A DNA stretch of 64,000 bases from Geitlerinema sp. PCC 9228 (GCF_001870905.1 NZ_LNDC01000133.1:36653-100652); one strand, 5' to 3'; positions 18,786 through 28,249 are shown, numbered from the stretch's first letter. A program made the numbers and translations. The notes: generated from the letters alone by a model not told the origin.

Positions 18786-21104
18786 ATGCGAAGATTCAAA
18801 CTCATTGCAGCTTTTTTGATGGGGTTGGCTTTGGTTTTAGCTACCAATCTCCCCGTTGCTAGTATTTCCAGTTCTTCTGTTGTTCGCGAATCCCCGCCCG
18901 ATTCCGCGCAAGTTCCTCAAAGCGATCGCAGCTATCCCGTCGCCTTAAATATAGGGAAACTCTTTACCTTTTATCAAGGATTGCAAGAGTCGGACTCGCT
19001 GATTCAACAGGGGAATATCCAACAGGCAGCGCGGATTCAAAAACAACTCAAAGAGGATTTTCCGCGACCGGATGCGGTTCTCGCTCCTATTACCGATGTA
19101 GAAAACCTTTCTAATGAGGGCAAAAAATATTACGAGTTAGCCGAAGCTGGAATTGACAGCGGATTAAAGGATAAAGCTTTGCAACCTTTGAAATTGCTCA
19201 CCAGCAATTATCCAGACTTCCTTCCCGGTCACCTCATGCTCGCTAAAACCTATGAAAAATACGAACAACCAGACAAAGCCTTAGAAACATTAGAGAGAGC
19301 TACAGATTTTTATCCCCAAAGCACAGAAATTCTGGATGCCAAAATCAAACTCCTCAAAGAAGATCATAAATACTTACAAGCATCCATTGCCGCCCGCAAA
19401 TTGACAATTACCTTTCCCAACCATCCCCAAGTTGATAAATATAAAAAAGTAGCCAAGGACAACTTTTTGGCTTGGAAACAGGATATAGAAGGTTTTGTCA
19501 CAGGGGCTCGTCTCGTTTCTGCCATGACAGGGGATCTTTCTTCTGCCAGAGAGCTAGCTGCGATTATTGCGCTGGGAGAAGTGAAGTATGGAGAATATCT
19601 AGCCGAACAATACAAACAAGAACTGCCTTTGGTGGAAGACGAAGAGGTAGTGAATTATGTTGATTCGATAGGTCAAAAAGTAGCCAAAAAGCTAGGTCGC
19701 CAACAAGACAGCGTTGGCAATCCGATTAAATATGAATTTTATGTCATTGATGCTCCCAATACCAATGCTTTTGCTTTGGCAGGTGGGAAAATTTTTCTCT
19801 ATTCGGGATTGCTAGAAATTCTGAATTCAGAAGCAGAGCTGGCAGGGATTTTAGCCCACGAAGCTGCTCATGCTGCTTTATCTCATAGTATTGAGGAAAA
19901 AATTGAGTTTACTACAGCACAAAATATTTCTAAGCTAATTCCTTTTGGGTCATTTCTGACTGACTTACAACAAGCAAAATATAACCGTCACCAGGAACGA
20001 GATGCGGATATTTTGGGTACGCGAGCTTTAACGGAAGCCGGTTATGCAGCTGATGGTTTGCACCGGGTAATGAAAACTTTTAATAAATTGGGATCGTCAG
20101 GTCCTACTTGGTCGGCCAGTCATCCGCCTACCGACAAACGAATTAAATACTTGCAAGATTTGATTCAGCGTCGCAATTACAATCGTTACCAGTATGAAGG
20201 TGTCCAACCTTACTGGCAAGAGAAAAATATCCTGCGGGAAAATCTCAGGTTTTCTTTAGCTAGTCTCGATCCGGAAGATGTGGAAGAAGATTCCGGTGGC
20301 GGTGGACTTTTGGGTAAAATTGGCGATGCTATCAGCGATGCCGTTTCCTTTGGCGGTGACGATGACCTAGAAATTCCGACTCCTTCGGATGGTCTCATCC
20401 AGCTAGCCAACTTACAGCAAGCTGCCACCTTAACCCAACAAGAAGCGGATGCCAGCGAAGAAAGCGAAGCGCAAGCCGACAGTCAAACGGAGGATACCGA
20501 ATCCCAGCAGGCTACTGCGGATAGTAGCAATACCAGTTCCGAGTCGGAAACTGCCGATGCTACAGCAGGAACAAATTCTACTGTAGAAGGCGATGCATTG
20601 GTTTCCGAGTCGCAAGAAGGCAATGCCACAAACGAAAGCAGCGATGGTGCAGAAGAAGCGCCAACACCACAAGAAAACACCGCCGACAATGACCAGCAAA
20701 CTGCCCAAGGAACTTCCCAAGGAACCCAAAAAATTCCTTTTGAGAATTTTTGGCAGGAAAAACAGGGTGTGGTTTTGCAACTGTTGCATGCCAATGTAAA
20801 GCCCTGGGGTCGCTATACCTTAGATATTAAGGTGGAAAATCATAGCGAAGAAAAATTTGGCATTGGTCCTTTTGCAGTTGATATTTTGACCTACGAACGG
20901 GAAGAAATTCCTTCTGATTTTAAAGTGAAAGAAGGAAATGCTATCGTCGAACCAGGGGATACTCTAATTGCAACGGTGAAAGTAATTGGCCAGAAATGGC
21001 AAACCAATGAAGGAAAACAAGAAGAAACTGAGAACCAGCAAGGATTGGTACTAAGCATTCGGGAGTCCACGCCAGCTGGTCGTGTTTTCCGTATAGGTTT
21101 CTAA
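18786..21104 (+). CDS. M48-family metallopeptidase with TPR region and acidic linker
   Basis: A 772-residue exported or membrane-attached protein. I chose ATG 18786 because GGAGG lies 8 nt upstream and the product then opens with a signal peptide (MRRFKLIAAFLMGLALVLA). Residues about 85-230 contain TPR-like helices (LMLAKTYEKYEQPDKALETL). The M48 catalytic core has HEAAH at 358-362 and the third zinc ligand E404 in ERDADILG, so the active site is intact. A long Glu/Ser/Thr-rich disordered stretch (about 530-650) separates it from a C-terminal beta-rich domain. The layout recalls periplasmic BepA-type quality-control proteases, but the tail is different. It is likely in one unit with the zinc-finger gene. 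Confidence 0.9.
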   Translation: MRRFKLIAAFLMGLALVLATNLPVASISSSSVVRESPPDSAQVPQSDRSYPVALNIGKLFTFYQGLQESDSLIQQGNIQQAARIQKQLKEDFPRPDAVLAPITDVENLSNEGKKYYELAEAGIDSGLKDKALQPLKLLTSNYPDFLPGHLMLAKTYEKYEQPDKALETLERATDFYPQSTEILDAKIKLLKEDHKYLQASIAARKLTITFPNHPQVDKYKKVAKDNFLAWKQDIEGFVTGARLVSAMTGDLSSARELAAIIALGEVKYGEYLAEQYKQELPLVEDEEVVNYVDSIGQKVAKKLGRQQDSVGNPIKYEFYVIDAPNTNAFALAGGKIFLYSGLLEILNSEAELAGILAHEAAHAALSHSIEEKIEFTTAQNISKLIPFGSFLTDLQQAKYNRHQERDADILGTRALTEAGYAADGLHRVMKTFNKLGSSGPTWSASHPPTDKRIKYLQDLIQRRNYNRYQYEGVQPYWQEKNILRENLRFSLASLDPEDVEEDSGGGGLLGKIGDAISDAVSFGGDDDLEIPTPSDGLIQLANLQQAATLTQQEADASEESEAQADSQTEDTESQQATADSSNTSSESETADATAGTNSTVEGDALVSESQEGNATNESSDGAEEAPTPQENTADNDQQTAQGTSQGTQKIPFENFWQEKQGVVLQLLHANVKPWGRYTLDIKVENHSEEKFGIGPFAVDILTYEREEIPSDFKVKEGNAIVEPGDTLIATVKVIGQKWQTNEGKQEETENQQGLVLSIRESTPAGRVFRIGF

Positions 21105-21200
21105 CTGTATGTAGTGAAAAGTTGGCTTGGGGGAAATCAAAATTTTTCTGCTCTTTCCCCCTAAACATTTTTGATTTCGAGGAAAGAGTTCTAGGTACCG

Positions 21201-23012
21201 ATGATGTGGCGTCGATTTTTTTACCGATTGGGAACCACCGCGATCGCTACCATCGCGATCGCTGGTTCTGTGTTACCAGCATCTGCCAAACCTTGGCAGG
21301 AAATTCAGGAAATGGCACGAAAATTTACCGTGCAAATTCGCCCGTCGGGCGATTATGGTTCTGGTGTTCTTATTGGGCGCGAAGGAAATACTTACTACGC
21401 CCTTACTGCCTGGCACGTGGTCAGTTCTATTAACCCCGATGAAAGCGGTAGAATTGTTCCTTACGACCAAATCACCCAAACAGGCATTCAATTTCACTGC
21501 CGGGATATCGTGGTCAAACCCGTGGCAGAATGTGGTTCCAATGAAGAAGCTGCCATCGACTTGGCTGTGGTTAAATTTACCAGCGACAAAGATTATCCCG
21601 TAGCCACCCTTTCCCAATACCAATACAACATGTATCGAAATGTTACCTATTCAGAAAACGGTTCCATGCAAACAGACCGCAGCAATGGGGAACTGCCTTC
21701 TGTTTACATTGGTGGTTATCCGCTAGAAGGCGGGATGCCAGAATTTCGGTTCAATCCCGGGCGATTGTTTGACAATACAGGAACGGCGCTTTCCCATCCC
21801 CGGGTAGGAATCCAAGGATATCGACTGGTTTATACCAACTTATCCCATAGGGGAATTAGTGGCGGTCCAGTTTTGGATGCAGAAGGTCGCTTAATCGGAA
21901 TTCACGGTAGGGGAGACGGGAAAGAAATTCGCAGAGAAACCGATGACGAAGGCAATATAGTTCATAAAACTGTAGAAGACTTCATTGAAGAAGTTAGCAA
22001 TAAATTTCCGGTCAAATTAGGTCTGAGCGCTGGCATTCCTATGCCTACTGTTCTCCAGTGGATACAACAGCATTCGTCGGACCAATCCCTTCTTTCTCTG
22101 CTTGACATTGAAAATTCTGCCCCCTCCGAGGCCACGTCAAATGCTTCTTTAAGAAATAGTTGGCAGCCGCCACAAATTACTCAGAATCCAGGAAATCCTT
22201 TTCGATTTATTGCTTTAGGTAATAACAAGTGGCGGTTAAATAATATCGAAGAAGCATTATCTGATTTTGAAAAAGCGATCGCTCTACAACCAGAATATTT
22301 CTTGGGATATTTGGCAAAAGGAATTGCTCTCAGTTACGCCCAACGCCACGAAGAATCTTTGCAAGCTTGTGCCACAGCCAGACGGAAAATTGAGGCTACT
22401 TTAGGCGAACGACGAGAAAACAGCCGATATCGCTACGATCCTTTACGATGCGAGGCGGAAGCCTATGCCAAATTAGGAAAAACAGCAACAGCCTTGGAAA
22501 GGTTAAATGAAGCCATCAATTTGGATTTTGAAGAGGGGAGAAACCCTTCAGATTTGGCTTTAAAAGCTGAGTGGCTATACGCCCAGCAACAATATCGCGG
22601 TTCCGAACAAGCATTTACAGAAGCTATTGAATTGCGCGAGGAAAGTGAATTGCCGCGATCGCCTTTGCTGTTCAACAATCGAGCCACGGTCAGGATGCAA
22701 CTATCCAAAAAACAAGCAGCGTTCCAAGATATTGAAACGGCTTTGGATATCAATCCCAATTTTGCACCAGCTTGGAGCAATAAAGGATGGTGGCTGCGCT
22801 TGCAAGGTCAATTAGCAAAATCTTTAGAAGCTTACAATCGTGCGGTCAAACTTGCCCCCAACGATGCCAATGCCTGGAACAATCGCGGTATGACTCTCTA
22901 TCAGATGGGGCGAGAAAGCGAGGCTTTAGAATCTTTTGAAGAAGCCTTAGAAATCGACCCCAATTATACCCCAGCTCAGGAAAATCGCGATGCGCTGGTA
23001 TCGCAACAGTGA
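21201..23012 (+). CDS. exported trypsin-like serine protease fused to TPR repeats
   Basis: A 603-residue protein with a signal peptide (about 1-29, ending in ASA). A chymotrypsin-fold protease domain spans about 40-290. The catalytic triad is visible: H72 (TAWHVV), D120 (AIDLAVV) and S220 (GISGGPVL). Residues about 325-600 are TPR units (SDFEKAIALQPEYFLGYLAKG, AWSNKGWWLRLQGQLAKSL, AWNNRGMTLYQMGRESEAL), which probably bind a partner or substrate. ATG codons at 21201 and 21204 are both possible. It lies 96 bp after the M48 gene on the same strand. The 17.7-23.0 kb unit thus ends with a protease, as the neighbouring minus-strand unit begins with one. Confidence 0.92.
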   Translation: MMWRRFFYRLGTTAIATIAIAGSVLPASAKPWQEIQEMARKFTVQIRPSGDYGSGVLIGREGNTYYALTAWHVVSSINPDESGRIVPYDQITQTGIQFHCRDIVVKPVAECGSNEEAAIDLAVVKFTSDKDYPVATLSQYQYNMYRNVTYSENGSMQTDRSNGELPSVYIGGYPLEGGMPEFRFNPGRLFDNTGTALSHPRVGIQGYRLVYTNLSHRGISGGPVLDAEGRLIGIHGRGDGKEIRRETDDEGNIVHKTVEDFIEEVSNKFPVKLGLSAGIPMPTVLQWIQQHSSDQSLLSLLDIENSAPSEATSNASLRNSWQPPQITQNPGNPFRFIALGNNKWRLNNIEEALSDFEKAIALQPEYFLGYLAKGIALSYAQRHEESLQACATARRKIEATLGERRENSRYRYDPLRCEAEAYAKLGKTATALERLNEAINLDFEEGRNPSDLALKAEWLYAQQQYRGSEQAFTEAIELREESELPRSPLLFNNRATVRMQLSKKQAAFQDIETALDINPNFAPAWSNKGWWLRLQGQLAKSLEAYNRAVKLAPNDANAWNNRGMTLYQMGRESEALESFEEALEIDPNYTPAQENRDALVSQQ

Positions 23013-23048
23013 TGCATTCCCGCTATCTTTTAGGGAGAATCGCAAATC

Positions 23049-23167
23049 ATACCAAATCCGATATACATAAACCCACAAAAATTTTGTAGGGCCGATTCGC
23101 GAATCGACCCTACACCAGGAAATTTCCATGGATAAAATAGCGAGTCTGTTTGAGGTGGATTTGGTAT
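23049..23167. repeat. MITE-like element with ATACCAAATCC ends
   Basis: Terminal inverted repeats ATACCAAATCC (23049-23059) and GGATTTGGTAT (23157-23167) bound 119 bp. A central 30-bp near-perfect palindrome (23085-23114) has core GATTCGCGAATC. A related element lies at 27981-28227. No coding capacity. Confidence 0.75.
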
Positions 23168-23294
23168 CAAACCTACAGGGAATTTCAATTTTTACGTTTC
23201 GTTTGAAATTGCTATATTAGGAAAAGCTTCCCTCCCGAAAAATGGAGAGAAGCCTGGTGAATTGCTCTGACTCATGGCAGAAATCTTGGTTTCT

Positions 23295-23897
23295 TTACCA
23301 AACTGAGCCACTGCTACTGTTGTTGCTGGTTTCTTCGGTGTTTTCCGCTTCCGGTTCGCTGGTAGGGGTGGGTTCCGTTCCAGCTTCCACAGGGGCATTT
23401 TGCAAATAGTCTTCCATATCGAGGTAAATGCGATCGCCGGTTTCGTTAAGCGTTCCTGCTTGACCGCTACGGAAAGCCAACAAAGCTTGCAACCTGGAAC
23501 TTGGACTTTGCCAAGGTTTGAGCGTGTACAAGACATACTCGGAAGTACAACTAGCGCCCTCACTGGGAACAGCACAGATGACCGGCAAACCGTTGACACG
23601 CCCGGTGGTCAAGTACTTCAAGTTGCCGTTGTTGTAAAATTTGTCAAAACGTGCAGACACTTGTTGGCAGCGTTCCTGGGGAGTATAGCCAGAGGAATCA
23701 AAATGGTCGGAAACCCAGCGAATGACTGGCAAATCCCCCCTAGAGGTTTCCGCCATGGTCGCTGGGGCACCTTTGCTCTCGCCACAGAAGAAAGAGCTAG
23801 CCATGCCCGCACGTACGTTGCTTTGATTGCTAACCACACCAGCAGCTACAGCCAAGGCTGAGGCTACTAGGGCGGATGTGATGTATTTTCCTCGCAT
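23295..23897 (-). CDS. COP23-domain exported protein with VW C-terminus
   Basis: A 200-residue protein with a signal peptide (about 1-30, ending near VRA). A cysteine-containing domain (about 37-165) matches the COP23 (circadian oscillating protein 23) family by FFCG, TPQERCQQVSARF, YLTTGRVNGLPVICAV and LYTLKP. An acidic Thr/Ser/Glu tail closes in SSSGSVW. ATG 23897 is chosen because AGGAG lies 6 nt upstream; an in-frame TTG at 23903 is less likely. COP23 was described as a membrane-associated, rhythmically abundant cyanobacterial protein of unknown activity. It is convergent with the trypsin-TPR gene and lies downstream of a second protease gene on its own strand. Confidence 0.85.
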   Translation of the reverse strand: MRGKYITSALVASALAVAAGVVSNQSNVRAGMASSFFCGESKGAPATMAETSRGDLPVIRWVSDHFDSSGYTPQERCQQVSARFDKFYNNGNLKYLTTGRVNGLPVICAVPSEGASCTSEYVLYTLKPWQSPSSRLQALLAFRSGQAGTLNETGDRIYLDMEDYLQNAPVEAGTEPTPTSEPEAENTEETSNNSSSGSVW

Positions 23898-24160
23898 AAG
23901 CAACTCCTATGAGCGAGTCGTCGCTTTTGATTTCGAGTTGTTCGTTTCCTATTGTAGCTCGTAATTAGAAAATGACGACCGAGAGATTGCGGAGATGATA
24001 TCTTTCTTGACAATTTTCCAAACGTTTTTGCCTATAAGGGGCTTATAATGCTTACATGTCGGGGAAAGATGTTCGTTTAACTTCCTGTAAAGAAGGAAAA
24101 GGGGTTGGCATTTTTTGACACGGAAAGACCCGTACCTAACAACCGAGTATTTTCTGGTAG

Positions 24161-25105
24161 CTATTCAGGAAAAAAGTGAGGAAAACGCGCCGTTACTTGC
24201 TTTTGGGAAGTCTGAGAGGTAAATTGAGGAGCTCGCTGGCGAAAGGTTTGTACGGGAATTCCCCAATTAGAACGGACCATTATTTCTTTTAGTTTGGGTC
24301 TGGGACGAGTGCCGTCTTGGTATACATAAGGATCGCCCCATACGGGATGAGCGCCTTTGCCGTGAATGGCAACCACTTCACCGGCTAAGTTCAGCACTGG
24401 ACCCCCACTCATTCCTTTGGCTAGGGAATTGGTATACCCAATTTTATATCCTTGTTGCAAAACTTTTTCTAAAATTCCTGAAACTTGACCAATTGTAAAA
24501 AGAAAACCGTTGGCGGTGGGGGGTGGTTCGTGGAAAGGAAAACCAGCAACGGCAACTAAATCTCCTTTGTTCAAGGAATGGGAATTTCCCAATTTAGCAA
24601 CTTGATAGGAAGCGTTGGGGCTGCGAAACTGGACTAAGGCGAGGTCTTGGTTGGGAAATAAGGTTTTGCCTACCTGGGAGGCTTGATACGTTTGACCGTC
24701 TGGGGTTTGTACGTGATAGATATCGCCGAATGAAAGCACATGATGGTTGGTGACCACCGTATAAGTATCTTGGGAACGATGGACCATAATGCCCGAACCC
24801 CAATTTTGGCTATCTGGCAACCGACTTTCGGTGACCAATAATTTAACTGTAATTGCACGAGCGCGATCGCGCAATTTTGCTTCCCTTTTAGGGGGAAGAA
24901 CAGCTACAATAGGTTCCTGCAAGGAGATATTGGGTTTCAGGTGTTCGGAACTGGGAAAATAAGGTTGGGGCGATGGTAATGGAGGAATAGATGGAGACTG
25001 GGAACTTCCGGAGAATACCGAGTTTTGGTTAAAAGTCAGAGGCACCGCAAAACCAAAACCGATGCCTGCTACAATTGTGAGAAATGCTAGCGATCGCCCC
25101 TTCAT
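24161..25105 (-). CDS. trypsin-like serine protease (signal-anchored)
   Basis: A 314-residue protein with an N-terminal hydrophobic signal or anchor (about 5-25) and a Pro/Ser-rich spacer. A trypsin-fold domain spans about 75-300, with the triad H122 (VVTNHHVL), D154 (NQDLALVQF) and S233 (GMSGGPVL), all intact. It lacks a PDZ domain, unlike DegP/HtrA proteins. The product would act outside the cytoplasmic membrane. It is about 260 bp upstream of the COP23 gene on the same strand and shares its protease fold with the plus-strand trypsin-TPR gene 1 kb away. Confidence 0.9.
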   Translation of the reverse strand: MKGRSLAFLTIVAGIGFGFAVPLTFNQNSVFSGSSQSPSIPPLPSPQPYFPSSEHLKPNISLQEPIVAVLPPKREAKLRDRARAITVKLLVTESRLPDSQNWGSGIMVHRSQDTYTVVTNHHVLSFGDIYHVQTPDGQTYQASQVGKTLFPNQDLALVQFRSPNASYQVAKLGNSHSLNKGDLVAVAGFPFHEPPPTANGFLFTIGQVSGILEKVLQQGYKIGYTNSLAKGMSGGPVLNLAGEVVAIHGKGAHPVWGDPYVYQDGTRPRPKLKEIMVRSNWGIPVQTFRQRAPQFTSQTSQKQVTARFPHFFPE

Positions 25106-25177
25106 CGTTAATTCCTAAACCTACTACCAACAAATCCCTTTGCGAGTTGGTGTTACAAAAAACTTTAGCAAAACAAT

Positions 25178-25207
25178 AACAAGAGCGAACGTGGATTCGC
25201 TCCTGTT
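25178..25207 (-). terminator. hairpin downstream of the DUF4346 gene
   Basis: AACAAGAGCGAA (25178-25189) and TTCGCTCCTGTT (25196-25207) pair at 11 of 12 positions over a 6-nt loop. Read on the minus strand it lies after the DUF4346 gene and is followed by a T-rich stretch. Confidence 0.6.
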
Positions 25208-25271
25208 ACCCACAAAGTGCCTGCCTACAATAGGGTAGCACCGATACAAGTCACGATGGAGAAACCGCCAT

Positions 25272-25655
25272 TTAATCCTGAACGTATTCCGTTCCTGTTT
25301 TCAAAGCCTGTTCGGCGCGCATAAACTCCCGACCCAAATAGGCAGCGTGGTCGAACATGGTCACCGGGCAAGATTCTTTATCTTCCTCAAACAGTTTCAC
25401 GCAAAGTTCTTTCGCGGTTCTGCCAGTATAAATTTTGGTTTCGGTACGTTCGACCTTGCCCTTGGCGGGAATGGGTTTGCCTGTTTCTGGGTCGGCTGCC
25501 AAACCCCGTTCGTCAATGACGTTGGTAAAATGTTTGGCACAAATTAAATCGGCTTCTCGGTCTAAGTAAATAAGAAAATAGCCGCCCGGATCCAAGTCGA
25601 TGTGACGCTTGGATAGTTCTTCGTCAACGGCAGTCATGGTTTCTAAGTTGGCCAT
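25272..25655 (-). CDS. DUF4346 family protein
   Basis: A 127-residue soluble protein that I match to DUF4346 by the core GGYFLIYLDREADLICAKHF, NVIDERGLAADPETGKPIPA and KIYTGRTAKELCVKLFE. The family is common in cyanobacteria; related domains occur next to pterin-binding proteins in archaea. Function is unknown. Two cysteines (ICAKHF and LCVKLF segments) are conserved-looking. No signal peptide. It stands between the protease gene and the arsenic operon, all on the minus strand, but gaps of more than 100 bp on each side argue for independent transcription. Confidence 0.8.
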   Translation of the reverse strand: MANLETMTAVDEELSKRHIDLDPGGYFLIYLDREADLICAKHFTNVIDERGLAADPETGKPIPAKGKVERTETKIYTGRTAKELCVKLFEEDKESCPVTMFDHAAYLGREFMRAEQALKTGTEYVQD

Positions 25656-25763
25656 AAGCGATCGCGAATCTTAAAATCTCAAATTTTTTCTGTATTCTCC
25701 TTTCTACGATCCCATGCTTGTGGCTTCTTGGCAAGGTTAGGTCCCCCTAGGCTGTCAAATTGG

Positions 25764-26162
25764 CTACGAATTGACGGTTTGCAGCAACGCTTCCACCCGT
25801 TGGCGGATTTCATCGCGTACTTGACGAAAGGTTTCAATAGGCTGCCCATCTGGATCCTCTAGCTGCCAGTCTTGGAAAATCTCCCGTACCACCCATTCCT
25901 GGGGCAAATTCACACCGCAACCGCACAGAGACACCACCGCATCGTAGTTTTGCGGCTGAAAATTCTCCAGCGAATCGGAAGTTTGCTGGCTGATGTCGAT
26001 GCCAACTTCTTGCATTACTCGAACGGCGGTGGGATGCACTTGACTGGCTGCCAATCCGGCACTGGTTACGCCAACGTTACCATTTCCCAAGTGGCGGGCA
26101 AATCCTTCTGCCATTTGCGAACGGCAGGAATTTTTTTTGCAAACAAACATAATCTGTTTCAT
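25764..26162 (-). CDS. arsC: arsenate reductase, low-molecular-weight phosphatase type
   Basis: A 132-residue arsenate reductase of the protein-tyrosine-phosphatase fold. The P-loop CKKNSCR is present (C8-x5-R14), and C80 and C82 lie in SLCGCGVN. These three cysteines fall at the positions known to be essential in the Synechocystis glutaredoxin-linked ArsC. The enzyme reduces arsenate to arsenite for export. I start at ATG 26162, 11 bp after the acr3 stop; a longer in-frame extension would overlap acr3. It is the last gene of arsR-acr3-arsC. Confidence 0.95.
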   Translation of the reverse strand: MKQIMFVCKKNSCRSQMAEGFARHLGNGNVGVTSAGLAASQVHPTAVRVMQEVGIDISQQTSDSLENFQPQNYDAVVSLCGCGVNLPQEWVVREIFQDWQLEDPDGQPIETFRQVRDEIRQRVEALLQTVNS

Positions 26163-26173
26163 GAAACTTTCTC

Positions 26174-27331
26174 CTAGCGTAGGGAAGAAATGCAACGGGG
26201 GTCCAGTAGCGTTGCTTTTTCTGGGTCGCGGGGAAACCAAGCTGCCGTTCGCTTGCAGACTTCCACCAGCATCAGCATCAACGGAACTTCAATGAGAACG
26301 CCAACAACTGTGGCTAAAGCTGCCCCCGAGTTGAGACCAAATAGCATCACGGCAGTTGCGATCGCAACTTCAAAATGATTGCTTGCCCCAATCAACGCTG
26401 CTGGTGCCGCATCTTCGTAGGTCAAATTGAGTTTCAAACTAGCTACGTAAGCAATCAGAAAGATAAAATTGGTTTGCAAAAATAGGGGAACGGCAATTAG
26501 CAGAATGTGCAAGGGATTGTTGACAATCAAATCTCCCTTAAAAGCAAACAGCAACACCAGCGTTGCCAGCAAAGCTACCGTGGCAACCGGCGATAAATAG
26601 CTTAAAAACTTACGTTCGAACCACTCTCGCCCTTTGTATTTAAAAATCCAATGTCGCGTATAAGCACCCGCTGCCAAGGGCAATCCCACATAAATCAGCA
26701 CCGATAGCAAAATGGTTTCCCATGGAACGAAGACGTTGTTGGCTTCTAGCAACAACCTGCCCAACGGGGCGTATACTAACAGCATCACCAGGGAATTCAT
26801 CGCTACCATCACCAACGTATGCCCTTGGTTGCTGTAGGAAAGATATCCCCACATCAACACCATCGCCGTACAGGGGGCAATTCCCAATAAAATCGCACCG
26901 GCAATGTACGAATCTGCTAGGGCAATTTCGGTTCCGCCTTTGAGAATTTCAGTGCCTTCTATCAGCGGTCGAAACAGCCACCCCAGGAAAAATTGGGCAA
27001 AAACCACCATGGTAAACGGTTTCACCAGCCAGTTGACAATCAAAGTCAACAAAACCGGTTTGGGGGCGCGCATTGCCCGGGATGCCTGGGAAAAATCAAT
27101 TTTGACCATGATGGGATACATCATGAAAAACAGACAGACGGCGATGGGGATGGATACCTGATAGACACTCATGGCATCCAGGGTATCGGCAATGTTGGGA
27201 AAGGTTCTGCCCAAGGCAATACCGGCAAGAATGCACAGAACTACCCAGACGGTGAGGTATTTTTCAAAGAAACTGAGGGTTCCCCCGGCTTGAACGGCTT
27301 TGGGGTTGTTTCTGGCGCGATCGCTACTCAT
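26174..27331 (-). CDS. acr3: arsenite efflux permease, ACR3 family
   Basis: A 385-residue membrane protein with about ten hydrophobic segments. It matches the ACR3 type rather than classical Ars[20 protein letters not shown] near the N-terminus, [16 protein letters not shown], and [16 protein letters not shown], which carries the conserved Cys of ACR3 carriers. It exports arsenite across the cytoplasmic membrane. ATG 27331 has AAGGA 6 nt upstream. The gene lies between arsR and arsC on the minus strand; the 11-bp gap to arsC supports cotranscription. Confidence 0.95.
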   Translation of the reverse strand: MSSDRARNNPKAVQAGGTLSFFEKYLTVWVVLCILAGIALGRTFPNIADTLDAMSVYQVSIPIAVCLFFMMYPIMVKIDFSQASRAMRAPKPVLLTLIVNWLVKPFTMVVFAQFFLGWLFRPLIEGTEILKGGTEIALADSYIAGAILLGIAPCTAMVLMWGYLSYSNQGHTLVMVAMNSLVMLLVYAPLGRLLLEANNVFVPWETILLSVLIYVGLPLAAGAYTRHWIFKYKGREWFERKFLSYLSPVATVALLATLVLLFAFKGDLIVNNPLHILLIAVPLFLQTNFIFLIAYVASLKLNLTYEDAAPAALIGASNHFEVAIATAVMLFGLNSGAALATVVGVLIEVPLMLMLVEVCKRTAAWFPRDPEKATLLDPRCISSLR

Positions 27332-27490
27332 CAATCTTCCTTTGATTAAAATTTTTTGATGGGTTAGACAAAAACATTCTGGCTAACCAACATTTTGGGT
27401 GATACCACATCCATTATTTCAATTAAATTTGATTTGTCAAGCGTACCCAGTCACCGCGATCGCCCCATCCATCCATTCAAGTTGCCTGCT

Positions 27491-27829
27491 TCAGTCGCAT
27501 TTGGGCGCTGGTGCCAAACTGCTAAAGCGGCGATAATCGGCGAGGTATTTTTCCAAAGCCACAAATTGGGGGAGATTGAGGCTGTAGTAAATCCAACGTC
27601 CTTCCTGGCGAGAACGCACCAAATTGGCTTCTTTCAGGGTTTTCAGGTGAAACGAGAGTTTGGACTGGCTGACGCTGAGGCGATCGCACAAATCGCACAC
27701 GCACAATTCATGCGATCGCAGCATTTCCAGCACTTGCAACCGCAACGGGTCGGATAGGGAGCGAAATCCAGCCACCAAAAATTCCCGCGTATCTTCAGCT
27801 GCTGCATGCATCAAATTTTCTTGAACCAT
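27491..27829 (-). CDS. arsR: ArsR/SmtB-family metalloid-responsive repressor
   Basis: A 112-residue winged-helix regulator. The metal-sensing motif is ELCVCDLC (three cysteines near residues 42-48), followed by the recognition helix SVSQSKLSFHLKTLKEANLV and the wing ARREGRWIYY-like RQEGRWIYYSL. It would repress the operon until arsenite binds the cysteines. It is the first gene of the minus-strand arsenic operon, about 160 bp before acr3. A further Cys near the end (PAPKCD) could contribute to binding. Confidence 0.95.
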   Translation of the reverse strand: MVQENLMHAAAEDTREFLVAGFRSLSDPLRLQVLEMLRSHELCVCDLCDRLSVSQSKLSFHLKTLKEANLVRSRQEGRWIYYSLNLPQFVALEKYLADYRRFSSLAPAPKCD

Positions 27830-28249
27830 TTTTTTTTATCCTTCAGCAACATACGAACCGGCTGTCGATGGAAACTTTTTTCATTGTATTGACAAATTTA
27901 CGTCTGTTGGTATATTGAAAAGTTTTGCCAACAGCTAGGTATGCTTATCTTTGAGAAAAAGTCGCGTTAAAAGCCAGGTCATACCCAATCCGATGTAGTA
28001 AATCAATTTAGAGACTGAGGAGGGGGAGGAGGGGGAGGAGTGGGAGGAGTGGGAGGAGGGGGAGTACTGAAGAAGACTGCAGGTGGTGAGGTGGGAAATT
28101 TTTCGGGTCTTTGCAGTATTCGATGTGTATAGACCACAAAAACTTCGGAGGGGTGATGCGCGAATCACCCCTACAGAGGAAATTTCAATTTGTAAAGTAG
28201 CGAATTTGTTGGAAGTAGATTTGGTATCAAACACCATCCGGCAAATCAA
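27830..28249. other. intergenic region: ars promoter side and a repeat
   Basis: About 150 bp upstream of arsR (27830-27980) are AT-rich, with TTGTCAAT and TTCAATA on the minus strand that could be promoter or ArsR-operator elements. The rest is the repeat described at 27981-28227. No gene was seen. Confidence 0.5.
27981..28227. repeat. MITE-like element carrying a G-rich minisatellite
   Basis: Ends ATACCCAATCC (27981-27991) and GATTTGGTAT (28218-28227) match those of 23049-23167. The right third (AGGGGTGAT...ATCACCCCT palindrome at 28149-28172, then GGAAATTTCAATTTG) is also shared with it. The left part contains imperfect GGGAGGAGN tandem units (about 28017-28064). Confidence 0.7.

Noticed and set aside
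25764..26240. Longer arsC reading frame starting at 26240
   Set aside because: It would overlap acr3; the conserved N-terminus MKQIMFVCKKNSCRS starts at 26162.
28017..28064. GGGAGGAG tandem tract considered as CRISPR-like
   Set aside because: Units are short, contiguous and have no spacers; this is a minisatellite. The same holds for about 59808-59859 and 59983-60014.
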